DNA from: Loripinus fragilis
Lineage: Eukaryota; Mollusca; Bivalvia; Lucinida; Lucinidae
DNA: 64,000 nt
Direction: 5' to 3'
Assembly: GCA_964019695.1 (NCBI GenBank)
Contig: OZ026518.1
Span: forward strand, 81,711,950-81,775,949
This document shows, in pieces, positions 10,435-21,329 of the stretch (position 1 is its first letter; the number at the start of each line of letters is the position of its first letter). The translations under genes and the position numbers were made by a program. A model generated the notes under the pieces. It was given only the letters and a program-made list of their open reading frames with translations, did not search any database and was not told where the DNA came from.

Positions 10435-10624
10435 TTAATTGCTGCAGTTTAATAGGATAAAAATTGGGGGTGAGAGTAGTATAGAAAAAAATATATTCAG
10501 CATTACAAGGGTTAGAGTCTGTGCCAAACTATCTAGTGGGGCTAGAGATCAAAGGTTTTGGTGAGCTTTCATCTACTTCCATATTTTGCATGTGAGAGCA
10601 GCAAATACTCTGGCAAGCAGGCCT

Positions 10625-10806
10625 TTAGCTAAGAGTGTGTACCAAAACAATTAACTTTCTTCATTCTCAACCAAATCATATGTTGTGGGTACTCAAAAGA
10701 ACCGTCTCAATGAGAGGGGTCTTTTGAGCACCTAAAACATATGCTAAAGCTGATGGGTAAGAAAATATTTACACTTTTACGCTCAAAAAGTTTGCTTATC
10801 AAAACC
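10625..10806. repeat. GGTGCTCAAAAGAACC hairpin MITE, copy 3
   Basis: Inverse orientation. The core stem is GTACTCAAAAGAACCGTCTC against its partner, with flanking CTCAACCAAA and GATGGGTAAGAAAAT blocks. Confidence 0.75.
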
Positions 10807-10871
10807 TATGGGCAAGACTGCAGGGAAGTGCAGGTTTGTCAGTGCCTTCATTGGTCGCCTATTCCATAAGT

Positions 10872-11113
10872 ACATGGGTGAAAGTTCAAAATTGTGAAAA
10901 TCCTGACCTTTCCAAATTCAAAACTTAAGACATGCTGCATGGGGTGCATGCATAGAAAATGATAGCAATTTCAAGTTTAAAGCATCAATTGTCTTAGAGA
11001 CATATTGAAAATACCTCAGAGAAGCTATTATAATTGGCATAATTCAGCATACCATGGAAAGTCAGCCTCAAAATCCTGAATTCAGGAATAATCCTGAAAA
11101 CTTTCACCCATGT
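10872..11113. repeat. ACATGGGTGAAA MITE, copy 2
   Basis: Complete, with ends ACATGGGTGAAAG and CTTTCACCCATGT. The flanks share AAGT on both sides, which may be a 4-bp target duplication. Confidence 0.7.
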
Positions 11114-11573
11114 AAGTACCACAATCTCATCTGCTGGCCTGTACGACTGTGTAAATTCATTACAAAGTGACTATTTTGATTAAAGAAATAGTTGTTTAAA
11201 TAACACAATATATATTCAATTAATCAAACAAAATAGATCATTAACAGTCAGGACGAAACTACACACATATCTGTATAAAGATTTTTCTGCTCAACAAAAA
11301 TCACAAACTCAGTACCATCATGCTCTTGATGATATGAGGATATATCTCTATATAATAACTATACTTATTTATTGTTATTAAATACCTCAAAATGAAATAC
11401 ATATTTACATGCCTATATTTACAGTGTATGTAGAAAATAACAGTAATCACACTAACTATCAATATTTACAATCACATCATCATTTCATATAGTACCAAGA
11501 AAATGAGTTCATTATACCGTGTCTATGTACAATCAAAAAATTAGTCAATCTCAAAATAATACGCCACGAGAAA
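11114..11573. other. Non-coding sequence, nothing recognised
   Basis: AT-rich, with no gene or clear repeat boundary. Confidence 0.3.
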
Positions 11574-11589
11574 CAGTGAATCACTGCAT

Positions 11590-12365
11590 CATATCAAATC
11601 CCAGGCATGCATTAGCCCTGCAGCATTTCAAATCCAAGGCATTCATTAATGTTGCAGCATTTCAAAACCCAGGCATATATTACCTCTGCAGCATTTCAAA
11701 ACCAAGGCATACATTAACCTTACAGCATTTCAAAACCCAGGCAAACATTAGCCCTGCAGCATTTCAAAACCCAGGCATACATTAGCACTGCAGCATTTCA
11801 AAATCCAGGCATACATTAGTGTTGCAGCATTTCAAAACCTAGGCTCAGATTAACCCTTTTGCACTTAGAAGAGTCAAAACTCCATCTGAGTCCAATAGGG
11901 TTAGGTTAACCCACAGATTTGCCCTCACACCCTAGGAACTGATTAGCCCTAAAGCGCATGAATAAGCCCTGCAGCAATTCAAAACCCAGGCATACATAAG
12001 CCCCAAGCATATCAAAACTTAGGCTCTGATTAACTCTTCTGAGTGCATAATTGTAACCCTACAGGTTTCCCCTGAGGTATATCAAACCCTAGGCAATGCT
12101 TAGCCCTAAAGTGCATTGATTAGCCCTGCAGCATTTCAAAACCCAGGCATACATTAGCCCTGCAGCATATCAAAACCTAGGCTCTGAATAACCCTATGTA
12201 CCCAGAACAATCAAAATTCCATAACATTTTGGCAACTCTGGGTGCATAATGGTAAACCTATATCAAACCCTAGGCAATAATTAGCCCAAAAAGTATTCCA
12301 TTAAACTTGGCATTGATTAGCCATGTAGTATATCAAAACCCAGGCATGGTTTAGCCTTGAATTAA
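11590..12365. repeat. 34-bp minisatellite, then decayed higher-order copies
   Basis: Between about 11590 and 11850 the unit GCAGCATTTCAAAACCCAGG plus CATACATTAGCCCT repeats about eight times at 34-bp spacing with few changes. From 11850 to 12365 the same phrases (GCATTTCAAAACC, CCCTAGGCA, ATTAGCCC) recur with longer and more irregular units. The 88-codon open frame over it is repeat-derived and not a gene. Confidence 0.85.
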
Positions 12366-13210
12366 TTTCTGTCAAGATAGCTAAATTGCATATCCTTTTA
12401 ACTCTTTTTTATTTTTCATTTTTTTTTTTGTCATCTGTAGATTTTTTTCACCAATTAATGTTTTCAAAAATTTCTGTCAGGTATAACTTCAAGGTGTCAA
12501 ACAGTTTTGATCCAGATCAGGCCTGACTAAAGGTCTGGCCTGAACTGGGTCCAAACTGTTTGCAATGGTCATAAGCAGACAACACAGGCAGGTAAAGAAT
12601 TCAAATCAATGCCATTTGAAATCACTCAATGACAAAGATAGCCAATTTGGACCAGCCTCTGTGATCTTTTTTTCTCTTTTTCTCTTTTTTTTTTACTGCA
12701 GACTCGCCACACAAATTGTACACCCTGATCAGACTTGAATCATGTGCACTCTGTATACTTCACACTTTACTGTCAACTCCCTATAACTCACCACCTTATA
12801 ACAAACTGTAACTAGATAGTAGATGTATTCTAACCAATAACCAGAAGTACGGTAAATGTTCTAAAATTTCCAACACTAGTTGCCTGTCTAAAAGATCTAG
12901 ACAAACATTGCAGACCCAGACCAGACTGCTGCTTCTGAAAAAAGCAGTCTGAAAAGGGTCTCCCATTTGCTATTCTATTGAGTATTTTGTGATTTCCAGC
13001 CCTGATAATCAATATTTCACTTAAGAACAGAAAGAGAAAATTGTTCGATTTTCTTTAAAAAAATACCTTATTCTAACCAATAAACTAAGTGTACTCAGCA
13101 AAGTCCCAGATTTGTCTCAAAATCAGCTCCGTCTGGTCATTGTCAAATTTTGCTAGATGCTTAAAGCGTAGTCATGACTCCAAACTTCTGATATGACTTG
13201 CTGGATGCCA
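12366..13210. repeat. Non-coding, two short hairpin repeats
   Basis: Hairpins lie at about 12495-12565 (GTCAAACAGTTTTGATCCAG against its inverse) and 12903-12965 (GCAGACCCAGACCAGACTGC type). Elsewhere there are poly-T runs and unlabelled AT-rich sequence. Confidence 0.5.
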
Positions 13211-13211
13211 G

Positions 13212-13447
13212 GCCCAGAGGTTATAAAACTTTTTACATGCTCAACTCAACTGAGCAGGAAATTTCAACTGCTCATAAAAACTAAAATACTGACAAATAAA
13301 GAAGCTTAAAGTCTCTCAGATGTTCTATTTATCATACTAATAAATGTTAAAATGCCAACAATTGTTGGCATATTAACATTTATGAGCAGGATAAATTTCG
13401 TGCTCAGCTAAGTTGAGCATGAAAAAAGGTTTATAACCTCAGGGCCT
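13212..13447. repeat. TTATCCTGCTCATAAATG foldback MITE, copy 2
   Basis: Outer arms GAGGTTATAAA and TTTATAACCTC, then CATGCTCAACTCA with its inverse, then the central CCAACAATTGTTGG hairpin. Confidence 0.75.
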
Positions 13448-13489
13448 GGTTTAGGAGAGTTGTTCTAAAACAATTCTATTTTTAGCCTT

Positions 13490-13703
13490 GACAGCCATTT
13501 TTTTTACAACAGAACTTTTTTGGCAATTTTGGTAGTGAAAACTGGGAAAAATTTGTTAGAAATTTGGGTTTAAAGATTGTTCTTCTGAAATGGTCATTTT
13601 CCTATAATTTCTTTGTAAAATTATCCTTTTTATACATGATTCACTTATAACACAGTCCATTCCTATAGACCTCAAACAAAGCGTTATAAACGGATTGCAC
13701 TGT
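13490..13703. repeat. Repeat with ATGGTCATTTTCCTATAATT core
   Basis: Shares GGTCATTTTCCTATA, TTGTAAAATT and TTATAACACAGTCCATTCC with 41128-41363. It ends in GGATTGCACTGTA. A non-coding element. Confidence 0.5.
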
Positions 13704-13969
13704 ATGCTGTTTAAATGAAGTCTGACAAATTACCTGGTAAAAAGATTTTTAATTCCAATCTATAGTGATTACCTGTCATCCACCAAAGTCATTGTTTACA
13801 GAAACAAAGATGACCAGCATGAAAGTCCAAAGAATCTAAAGTCTCATCAGTGTCTAGACTCTTCGCTAAGATATGTACTGATTGTCATATGCCTATCCAT
13901 TATACAATATACATATACTGTGGCTATTTATACAGGGTTGGGAAGCACATTATTTTTTTGATATACAGT

Positions 13970-14171
13970 AAAACCTGTGTAAAATGGCCACTCAGAAAAA
14001 GACAAAACAAAGATCTTAATGACAAATGGTAGCTTAATGAAGGTCGAAAGTAATGCAGAATGCTCCGCTCAGGGCATTCTGCAATACTTTTGACTTGCAT
14101 TAAACATTATTGGTCTTGAAAAACAATTTTCTTTCTTTTTGAGTGGCCGTTTTACACAGGTTTTACTGTTC
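13970..14171. repeat. ACAGTAAAACCT foldback MITE, copy 3
   Basis: Complete, with ends ACAGTAAAACCTGTG and CACAGGTTTTACTGT and the central stem GCAGAATGCTCC / GGGCATTCTGC. Confidence 0.75.
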
Positions 14172-14660
14172 GTTTGCTTAGAAAGACAAAGGTCCTCCAT
14201 TTATCAGCTCAGTCTTTGAAAACAACAAGATTTCCTCGTAAGATGATGTCACACTTGCTCAGTCACTGGAGCATAAACTGTAGGTCAAGGTCACCAGTCC
14301 ACTGTGAATGCTCAAATAGTATGTAAAGGACAATTACTATGCGAGGTAAGACACAGCAATCAATGCTACAGAAAAATGGCACTTGAATGTAAATTGTTAA
14401 GAGGGGGAGCAAACAAATGGAAATTTGAACTTTGTTGCACCCTGCTACAAGCAGGCATGACAAAAAATAATGTGATTCCCAACCCTATTTATAGATTATC
14501 ACAAGCCAGGCCTGTACCCCCAACACTGCAGGGACACTTATGATCAGAACCCTGCATATAAGCCCAAGATGGCATTTTTCCCAAAATAAGCATAAGAAAT
14601 TGGGAGAAAAGCCCGGTTTGGGGGAAACAATGTGTATGCGAATTCACACTTATTTCTGTG
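14172..14660. other. Non-coding sequence, nothing recognised
   Basis: Overlapping open frames occur on both strands here but none shows a family motif, and they partly overlap repeats. Confidence 0.3.
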
Positions 14661-14661
14661 T

Positions 14662-14877
14662 ACAGTGAAACCTGTCTTAAGCAGCCACTCAAAAATAGAC
14701 AAAACAAAGGTCTGAAACCCATGTAGTATCTTAATGCAGGTCAAAAGTACTGCAGATTTCTCCACCAGAGCATTCTGCAATACGCAATACTTCTGACCAG
14801 TATTAAGCGATTATGGGTCTTGAAAACCTTTTTTTGATCTTCTTTTGAGTGGCTTCGTAAGACAGGTTTTACTGTAT
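14662..14877. repeat. ACAGTAAAACCT foldback MITE, copy 4
   Basis: Ends ACAGTGAAACCTGTC and GACAGGTTTTACTGT; interior as in the other copies. Confidence 0.7.
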
Positions 14878-15009
14878 ATCAAATGACTTGATTTCAATTG
14901 GTTATACAGTCTGAAATCAAGTATTAACAAAAAGAGAAAACATGTAAATCTTCTTCTAGCTGTAACTGACCTGGATCTGCAATTTTCTCTAAGCAACTCT
15001 GAATATTAA

Positions 15010-15262
15010 GGTCATGGGTGAAAGTTCAAAATTTCCAAAATCCTGAAATTTAAAAAATCAGAATTTAAAACTTGCTGTATGCCTTCAAAATATAAAAAAT
15101 TCCAAGTTTAATGGTCAAATACCTTTAGATAAACTGAAACTAAATCATAAAAGCTATCGTTATCTGCAGAGTTCAGCATTTTGAAGCTGACTTTATATAT
15201 ATGGAAAGTCAGCCTCAAAATCCTGAATTCAGGAATAATCCTGAAAACTTTCACCCATGTTA
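15010..15262. repeat. ACATGGGTGAAA MITE, copy 3
   Basis: Ends CATGGGTGAAAG and CTTTCACCCATG. The centre carries a TATATA-linked stem GCTGACTTT / AAAGTCAGC. Confidence 0.7.
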
Positions 15263-15424
15263 TCCCAGGTTTCAGTGACAAGTTATATCCCGAGGTCTAG
15301 ATAAACACAAATTTTATGAGTAAAATTGTAATTGTCTTCTTCACCATCAGTTTTAACTCACAGCCTCAGGTTTAAATAAACAAAAGATTTCAATGTAAAA
15401 ATGTTAATATTTTCTGTATCCTTA

Positions 15425-16530
15425 ATTTCTAGCATATGTTTTGGGTGCTTTAAGTACCCAAAACTATATTTAGACTGATGAATAAGAAATTAATCACACT
15501 GTTGCGCGTAAAATATTTCCTTAACCCATATAAGCCTAGCGTCCTTTTTGTGGGACATAGGAAAACAGTGCAGACCCAGGTCAGACGCCGCAAAATGAGG
15601 CGTCTGATCAGGGTCTCCACTTATTTTTGTTATTTCTCAACCAAAACATATGTTGTGGGTACTCAACAGAACCGTCTCCATGAGACGGTTCTTTTGAGCA
15701 CCAAAAACACATGTTTAATCTGATGGATGAGAAAATAATCGCAAATTTACACATTTATTTTGGGCTTAACTGGCCTTATGGAGTTAAGGAGTGACATTTA
15801 TGCAATAAGTACCATCCTCTCGATATTTTTGAGAAACTACTCTTCTTATCAAAGGCTATTTGGAACTGTGAGATGCACATTTACTACAGCACATGTGTGT
15901 GACGTGTCTTTGACACAATAGCTAAGGTAAGTCTCAAGCTCTATGTACACATTTCTCCCAGTATCTACACTGTTATAGGCCAGTGATTTTATTTAGCCAT
16001 TTTACCGCCTTATATGGGAGTCTTCCCAATCAAAAAATGGCCTTTATTTTCCCTATTTCATGTATTTTAGCACTTTTTTCCAATTTCTATGAAATATTTT
16101 CCCAAATGTTCAGAAAAATTTAGCTTCCCAAAATCCCAAATAAAATCACTGTAGGCCTCCACCTGGAGTCAAGGGACCAAATGAGGGACATAGGTCCAGT
16201 TAACCCTTTAAAGCCTAATGGAATTTCCCACTATTATCAATTGGAGCAGTCCATTTCCGTTTTTAGGGATGTTGGGTTATATTTTTCATTTTAATCAAAT
16301 TTAGAAAATTCTGTTAGAAAACAGTGGAGACCCTGATCAGATGCCACATTCTGCGGCGTCTGACCTGGGTCTGCACTGTTTGCCTACGTCCCACAAAAAG
16401 GATGCTAGGCTTATATGGGTTATGGAAATATTTTACATGCAAAAGTGTGATTATTTTCTTATCCATCAGTCTAAATTCCATCAGTCTAAATATAGTCTTG
16501 GGTACTTAAAGAACCACCTCAACTAGACAA
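15425..16530. repeat. Large inverted duplication of stacked MITEs
   Basis: The block 15430-15627 recurs in inverse orientation at about 16318-16520, about 690 bp away. Both blocks run in the same internal order: half of a GGTGCTCAAAAGAACC MITE, then CCCATATAAGCCTAGC, then a hairpin with GACGCC...GGCGTC. Right-arm landmarks are GCTAGGCTTATATGGG and GATTATTTTCTTATCCATC. The spacer holds a further hairpin MITE copy (15600-15775) and a hAT-like element (15981-16151). Confidence 0.65.
15981..16151. mobile_element. hAT-like MITE with 5-bp target duplication (TAGGC)
   Basis: Inverted ends CAGTGATTTTATTT and AAATAAAATCACTG bound 171 bp. TAGGC occurs directly on both sides (15976-15980 and 16152-16156). 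CAGTG-type ends are usual for hAT elements, and a 5-bp rather than 8-bp duplication is reported for the hAT5 group; that placement is inference. Confidence 0.7.
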
Positions 16531-18170
16531 CTTTTAGAGCAATCAAAGCAAATGTTTGAATTGATGAATAAAAATAATCACAATTTTATGCTCAAAATGT
16601 TTGTTTAGTAACCATACCTATATGTTTTGTGGGTTTTATTTTAAAAGTTAAGACTGGTTCTACTTTATATGACAAATACAAGGGTAACAGCCTATAAAAT
16701 ATAAAATAAAACAATTTGGTCACTTAGTCTTCAATGTACATGTACTTGTATTGGTGCTGGTGAATATTTACCACCTACATGTAAGTGGTTTGTTTGTACA
16801 TAAATTTTGTTTTGTCTACCAAAACTTTGCTACATTTATATGTATATTGGACACAAGCAGTTCGGCACAGATCTCAGGCTTTTGCATAAAGTGGAGTTTT
16901 ACTCTAATTTAAAATAAGTTTCATATGGAATCCACAATCAGACACTTGACAGCTCCCTAGATAAGCTTTTGGGTCAATTGGGTAACCTGGTTATCATCAA
17001 TTGCGTACTTGCAAAAACAATTGCATATTTTCATATTGTTTTTTACGCCACATTTTTTTCTGTGATTACACATTTTCTTTTTGCATGAAGCCATCGGGAA
17101 TGTGCTTGCATATTTATCCACTCCCTTCGTCTGCCTTTCTAAAGTATCAAACTAGCGGATTTTATTGTGCCTGAAGCAAATCTCATCCCCTTGTTGACAT
17201 TCGAGCGTGTTTCACTTTCATCATAGTGTTTTTCCGCCAAATACTGGACTGGGCACCGATATATTATTCATAAAACTGGAGTTATATTGCTCGCTCGCTA
17301 GTAAAAAAAAAATAATCGATACCCTACTGGCATTTGTTTATTACCCAAATGGAAACGAACTGGACCAAATGGTACGGAATGACATCACATGTAATTGCAT
17401 ACAGATCGTTAGAATTGCTTTTCGGTACGCACACATTTCATTTTAATTGCTTTTTTGAGGATTTTAATTGCGTATTTACGCAAATACTCTGCTTATCTAG
17501 GGTGCTGCTTGACTTGTGTAATGCTTATGTTTTCTCATTTGAACAAATTGAAACAAAAGTTGAATCAAAGAAATACATAGAGAAGCTTACATGAGTGCTC
17601 ATGTAGTATTGAAGTTTATTAAATGAGTTGAGGAAAAGAGGTAAAATGCGAGGATTTCCAAGCATTTTATCACTTTTTGGCAACAAGTTTTAATGAATTC
17701 AATAATACAGGAGAACAAATGTTAGGCTCTATTTATCGAAAGACACTGAAAGTAGTTTGAAATCACGTCTTTTGGCATGCACAGCTCAAGATTTTGCCGT
17801 ATATACGACGCTATGACCTTCATTACATAATATCAAAAATATGAAAAGGATTATTGGTTTATCAATTTTAATACATGGAGTTATATCACGCCCGCGACGC
17901 CATGTGATAAATAGTTCTTTTATTCAAAATATGTGACATCAAAGTACGCACAGAAGTTTTTCTTCAAATTTGCAGCTAGGTGGCTACAAAATGTTAATTT
18001 TTTGGGCAGAGATTCAAAATATGTGTTGATAGTATGTATTTGTAGGCATCACATTGGTTCTTTTGTTGTGCTCAAAATCCTTGAAATGAATTTTATCCAA
18101 AAACAAATACTGTTCCATAGTTTAGTTAACAAAATTTTTGAGGGAAAATTGTAGATATTTTCTAAACTAT
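16531..18170. other. Non-coding sequence without recognised gene
   Basis: Mostly AT-rich. Short frames at 17207-17594 overlap each other and match no family I know. 17800-17900 resembles the repeat sequence near 6500 (TTATTGGTTTATCAATTTTAATACATG). Confidence 0.3.
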
Positions 18171-18171
18171 C

Positions 18172-18302
18172 AGTTCTAACATATGTTTTGGGTGCTCAAA
18201 AGAACCGTCTCAATTAGAGGATTCTTTTTAGTACCCACAACATATGTTTGGTTGAGAAATAAGAAAATGAATTTTTTGGTATGCACTCTTAACTAAAAGC
18301 CT
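18172..18302. repeat. GGTGCTCAAAAGAACC hairpin MITE, copy
   Basis: The core GGTGCTCAAAAGAACCGTC is followed by a partner with a TTTTTAG change; flank GTTGAGAAATAAGAAAAT. Confidence 0.7.
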
Positions 18303-18549
18303 GCTGTTCAATCAAATTGGTGGGAAAAACTGGTTCATTATCAGTACCATGACATAAAATAAAAGCAGTATGCTCTTGGCTTTATGATCTGATTGTAGAA
18401 AGCAGAATTCTGTAAGTTTGTTAATAACAGTATCAAATAACTGCCTGAAAATAAATACTGAAAAAAAGTATTCTTGAATAATCTTGTATTTAATTGCCTG
18501 AGTTTTAATCTCTGTGAGGATATTGTCTATTGAGAATCAATCTATAATT

Positions 18550-18596
18550 TGTTGGGCCTCGATGCGAGAAAACGTGTCTTCGGGGGTGAAGAGAGA

Positions 18597-18632
<36 letters not shown>

Positions 18633-18870
18633 ACAACAAAGCCGCAGACCAGTCTGATCAGCGCCTTTGTTATTCGCTTATTGGAAAGTATCATATCTAA
18701 ACTTCCTACAAGGGAAATTTCAATTTTCTACCTAGTCTCCGTATCTGAGCAGGATTGTTTGAACATGACCAAAGACAGGTTTTGTTGCATCATGGCCCAT
18801 TTGAAGTTTATACCCTTGGGCTCCAGGTGTGACACAATAATCAAGTCACAATTAGCAGTCAGGGCCCTCT
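18550..18870. repeat. GGCCTCGACGCGAG repeat carrying a 33-G run
   Basis: Starts GGGCCTCGATGCGAGAAAAC, as the copies at 24340 and 48382 do. A (GA)n stretch leads into a run of 33 G at 18599-18631, then CTGATCAGCGCCTTTGTTAT. A 107-codon frame through it depends on the G run and is not a gene. Confidence 0.6.
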
Positions 18871-19046
18871 AGATTAACACAAATTTTGAGCATAAAATCG
18901 AGACTATTTTCTTATCTATCAATTTTAATATAAATTTTGGATGTTCAAAAAAACCCGTCTCATTGAGACTGTTCTTTTGAGTACCCCCAACATATGTTTT
19001 GGTTAAGAAATAAGAAAAATATTTTTCAATTACGCACGTTACCCAC
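18870..19046. repeat. GGTGCTCAAAAGAACC hairpin MITE, copy
   Basis: Ends CTAGATTAACACAAATTTTG and TTACGCACGTTAC. The core reads GATGTTCAAAAAAACCCGTC, so it is more diverged than the others. Confidence 0.65.
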
Positions 19047-19495
19047 ATCATTTATTATCAGATTTTTTTAAAGGGAACTCAGTTTTGCTAGTTTGAACTA
19101 ATCCAGTTTGAAGTTGACCCTTCCTCCACCTCGGCCTGTTTTGGTACCCTTCCTCCTCCTGGACCTGTGTTGGTCTGGGAGATATATTCTCTTGATGCCT
19201 CTCTGTTCATTACAATCATCTGTGATCACGAGATGTCCTTCGTCGTTTACTCACTGGTGCAGGTTCAACTGACTGTGCTTCCACTGAAAAAAAAAGAGTG
19301 CAGTCCCTTTAAAACATTATGTTTCTTAAGTGAACACATTATAAAGGTACAATTTTACAAAGACAATATAGGAAAATGATCATTTCATGGTCATTTTAGT
19401 ATAATTCATGTCTTTGTGTTTCTTCCTCATGATGTCAGTTGTGGTCTGTTATCTGTCTTTGTGGCATTTCCTGATCATACTTATTCTTTTACCAA
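19047..19495. other. Non-coding sequence, nothing recognised
   Basis: A short pyrimidine-rich patch lies at 19115-19170. No gene family motif is seen. Confidence 0.3.
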
Positions 19496-19499
19496 ACAA

Positions 19500-20795
19500 T
19501 AGGGCCCTAGGGCCCTCGATTGCTCACCTGAGTCCTGCATATAAGAAGATGTATTGGCCTGTGGCTAAAGAGATATTATTTGAAGAAATTTCTATTTTTA
19601 GCTCTGGTGGCCATGTCATTCAGCTGAACTAAACATTCTGTTCAATTTGGGTAGAAAGCATCATGAGGAACAATTCTGTGAAATTATTTTGAATTTGGAA
19701 ATGTGGTTCAGGAGATGTCATTGAAAGATATTTGTTAACTAGAGCTCTGGTGGCCCCTTTGTTCGGCAGAGAGAAACCATTTGTGCATTTTTGCAAAATT
19801 ATTTCAAATTTGGACCAGTGATGCAGGAGATGTTGTTTAAAGACATTTCTCACCTAGCAGCAGAGGAGATGTCGTTTAAACAATTTCTTATCTACAGCTC
19901 TGGCAGCCCCTTTGCTCAGCAGAGCAATATTGGTAAAATATATCATAAGAAACAATTCTGTGGAGTTATTTCGAATTTGGACTAGTGGTTCAGGAGATTT
20001 TGTTTAAAGACCGTTTTTATCTGGAGCAGAATACATGTAATTGGTGCAATTTTGGTAGTGTGCATCATGAGGAACAATTCTGTTAAACTCTTTTGAATTT
20101 GGACCAGTGATTCAGGAGGAAAAAATGCTGACATTTCTTATCTAGAGCTCTGGTGGCCCATTTCTTCGGAGGAGTGGAACCATTTGTGCTATTTTGGTAG
20201 AGTGCATCATTAGGAACAATTCTGTGAAACTATTTTTAATTTGGACCAGTGTCTCAGGAGATGTCATTTAAAGACATTTCTTATCTAGAGCTCTGGTAGA
20301 CCCTTTGTTCAGCGGAGTGGAACCATTTGTGCAAAATTGGTAGAAGACATCATGGGAACAATTTTGTGAAATTATTTTGAATTTGGACCAGAGGTTCAGG
20401 AAGAAATGCTGGTTAATGATGTTCTTATCTAGAGCTCTGGCAGCCATTTTGTTCAACGGAGTGGAACCATTTGTGCAATTTTTGTAGAGGGTATTATGAG
20501 GAACAATTCTATGAAATTATTTTGAATTTGGGACAGTGGTTCAGGAGATGTCATTTAAAAGATTTCTTATCTAGAGCTCTGGCAGCCCTCCTGTTCAGTA
20601 AAGCGGAACCATTTATGCAATTTTGGAAGAGGGCATCATGGGTAACATTCATGTGAAGTTATTTGAAATTTGGATCAGTGGTCCAGGAGATGTTGTTTAA
20701 AGAAAAAGTTTACGGACGACGCACGACGGACGAACACCAGACAAAGACCGATCTCAATAGCTCACCTTCGGCTCAGGTGCGTTAAAAATTTGACA
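19500..20795. mobile_element. Element built of about 145-bp tandem units, CTCACCTGAG ends
   Basis: The left end has GGGCCCTCGATTGCTCACCTGAG trimmed here to GCTCACCTGAG and the right end GCTCACCTTCGGCTCAGGTG, an inverted pair. Between them an approximately 145-bp unit repeats about eight times, anchored by TCTAGAGCTCTGG (near 19600, 19744, 19889, 20146, 20290, 20434 and 20576), then GGAACCATTTGTGC and TTTGGACCAGTGGTTCAGGA. A GACG-rich stretch (20705-20730) precedes the right end. No transposase is present. Confidence 0.7.
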
Positions 20796-20875
20796 TATAG
20801 CCCCACTGGATAGATGCGTATGCATGTTACAAGAGTGATTTTATACTCAAGTATCATTATGCCATGAACTGGCCC

Positions 20876-21108
20876 TGATGTTATAAAAAAATTTTCATGC
20901 TCAACAACTGAGCTAAAATTTCAAGTGCTCATAAAAACTAAAATACCGACAAATAAAGAAGTTTCTTGCTTTAAGTCTCTCAGATGTTGTATTTATCATG
21001 CTACTAAATGTTTAAATGCCAACAATTGTTGGCATTTTAACATTTATGAGCAGGATAAATTTCGTGCTCAGCTGAGTTGAGTATGAAAAGGTTTATAACC
21101 ATGGGGCC
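20876..21108. repeat. TTATCCTGCTCATAAATG foldback MITE, copy 3
   Basis: Outer GATGTTATAAA / TTTATAACCATG arms, CATGCTCAACAACTGAG, and a CCAACAATTGTTGG centre. Confidence 0.7.
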
Positions 21109-21139
21109 TGGCCGATACAATTATATGGGCCAGTTTTTT

Positions 21140-21268
21140 AGGTCTAGTTAAACACAAAATTTGAGCATAAAATTGTGATCATTTTCTTATCCATCAGTTT
21201 GAACATATGTTTTGGGTGCTCAAAAGACCTGTCCCAGTGAGATGGTTCTTTTGAGTACCAACAACATC
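21140..21268. repeat. GGTGCTCAAAAGAACC hairpin MITE, truncated copy
   Basis: The left half and core stem are present; the right half stops after GAGTACCAACAACAT. Confidence 0.6.
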
Positions 21269-21329
21269 TAGGGGCCAGCAAAGTTCACAACATAGAGGAA
21301 TATGTACATGTACTTATAGCAATATAGCA

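Noticed and set aside
11590..11850. Evenly spaced 34-bp repeats suggesting a CRISPR array
   Set aside because: The repeats are contiguous with no unique spacers, and the context is a eukaryotic genome; this is a minisatellite.
18549..18872. 107-codon frame with a poly-Gly stretch
   Set aside because: It depends on the 33-G run inside a repeat.
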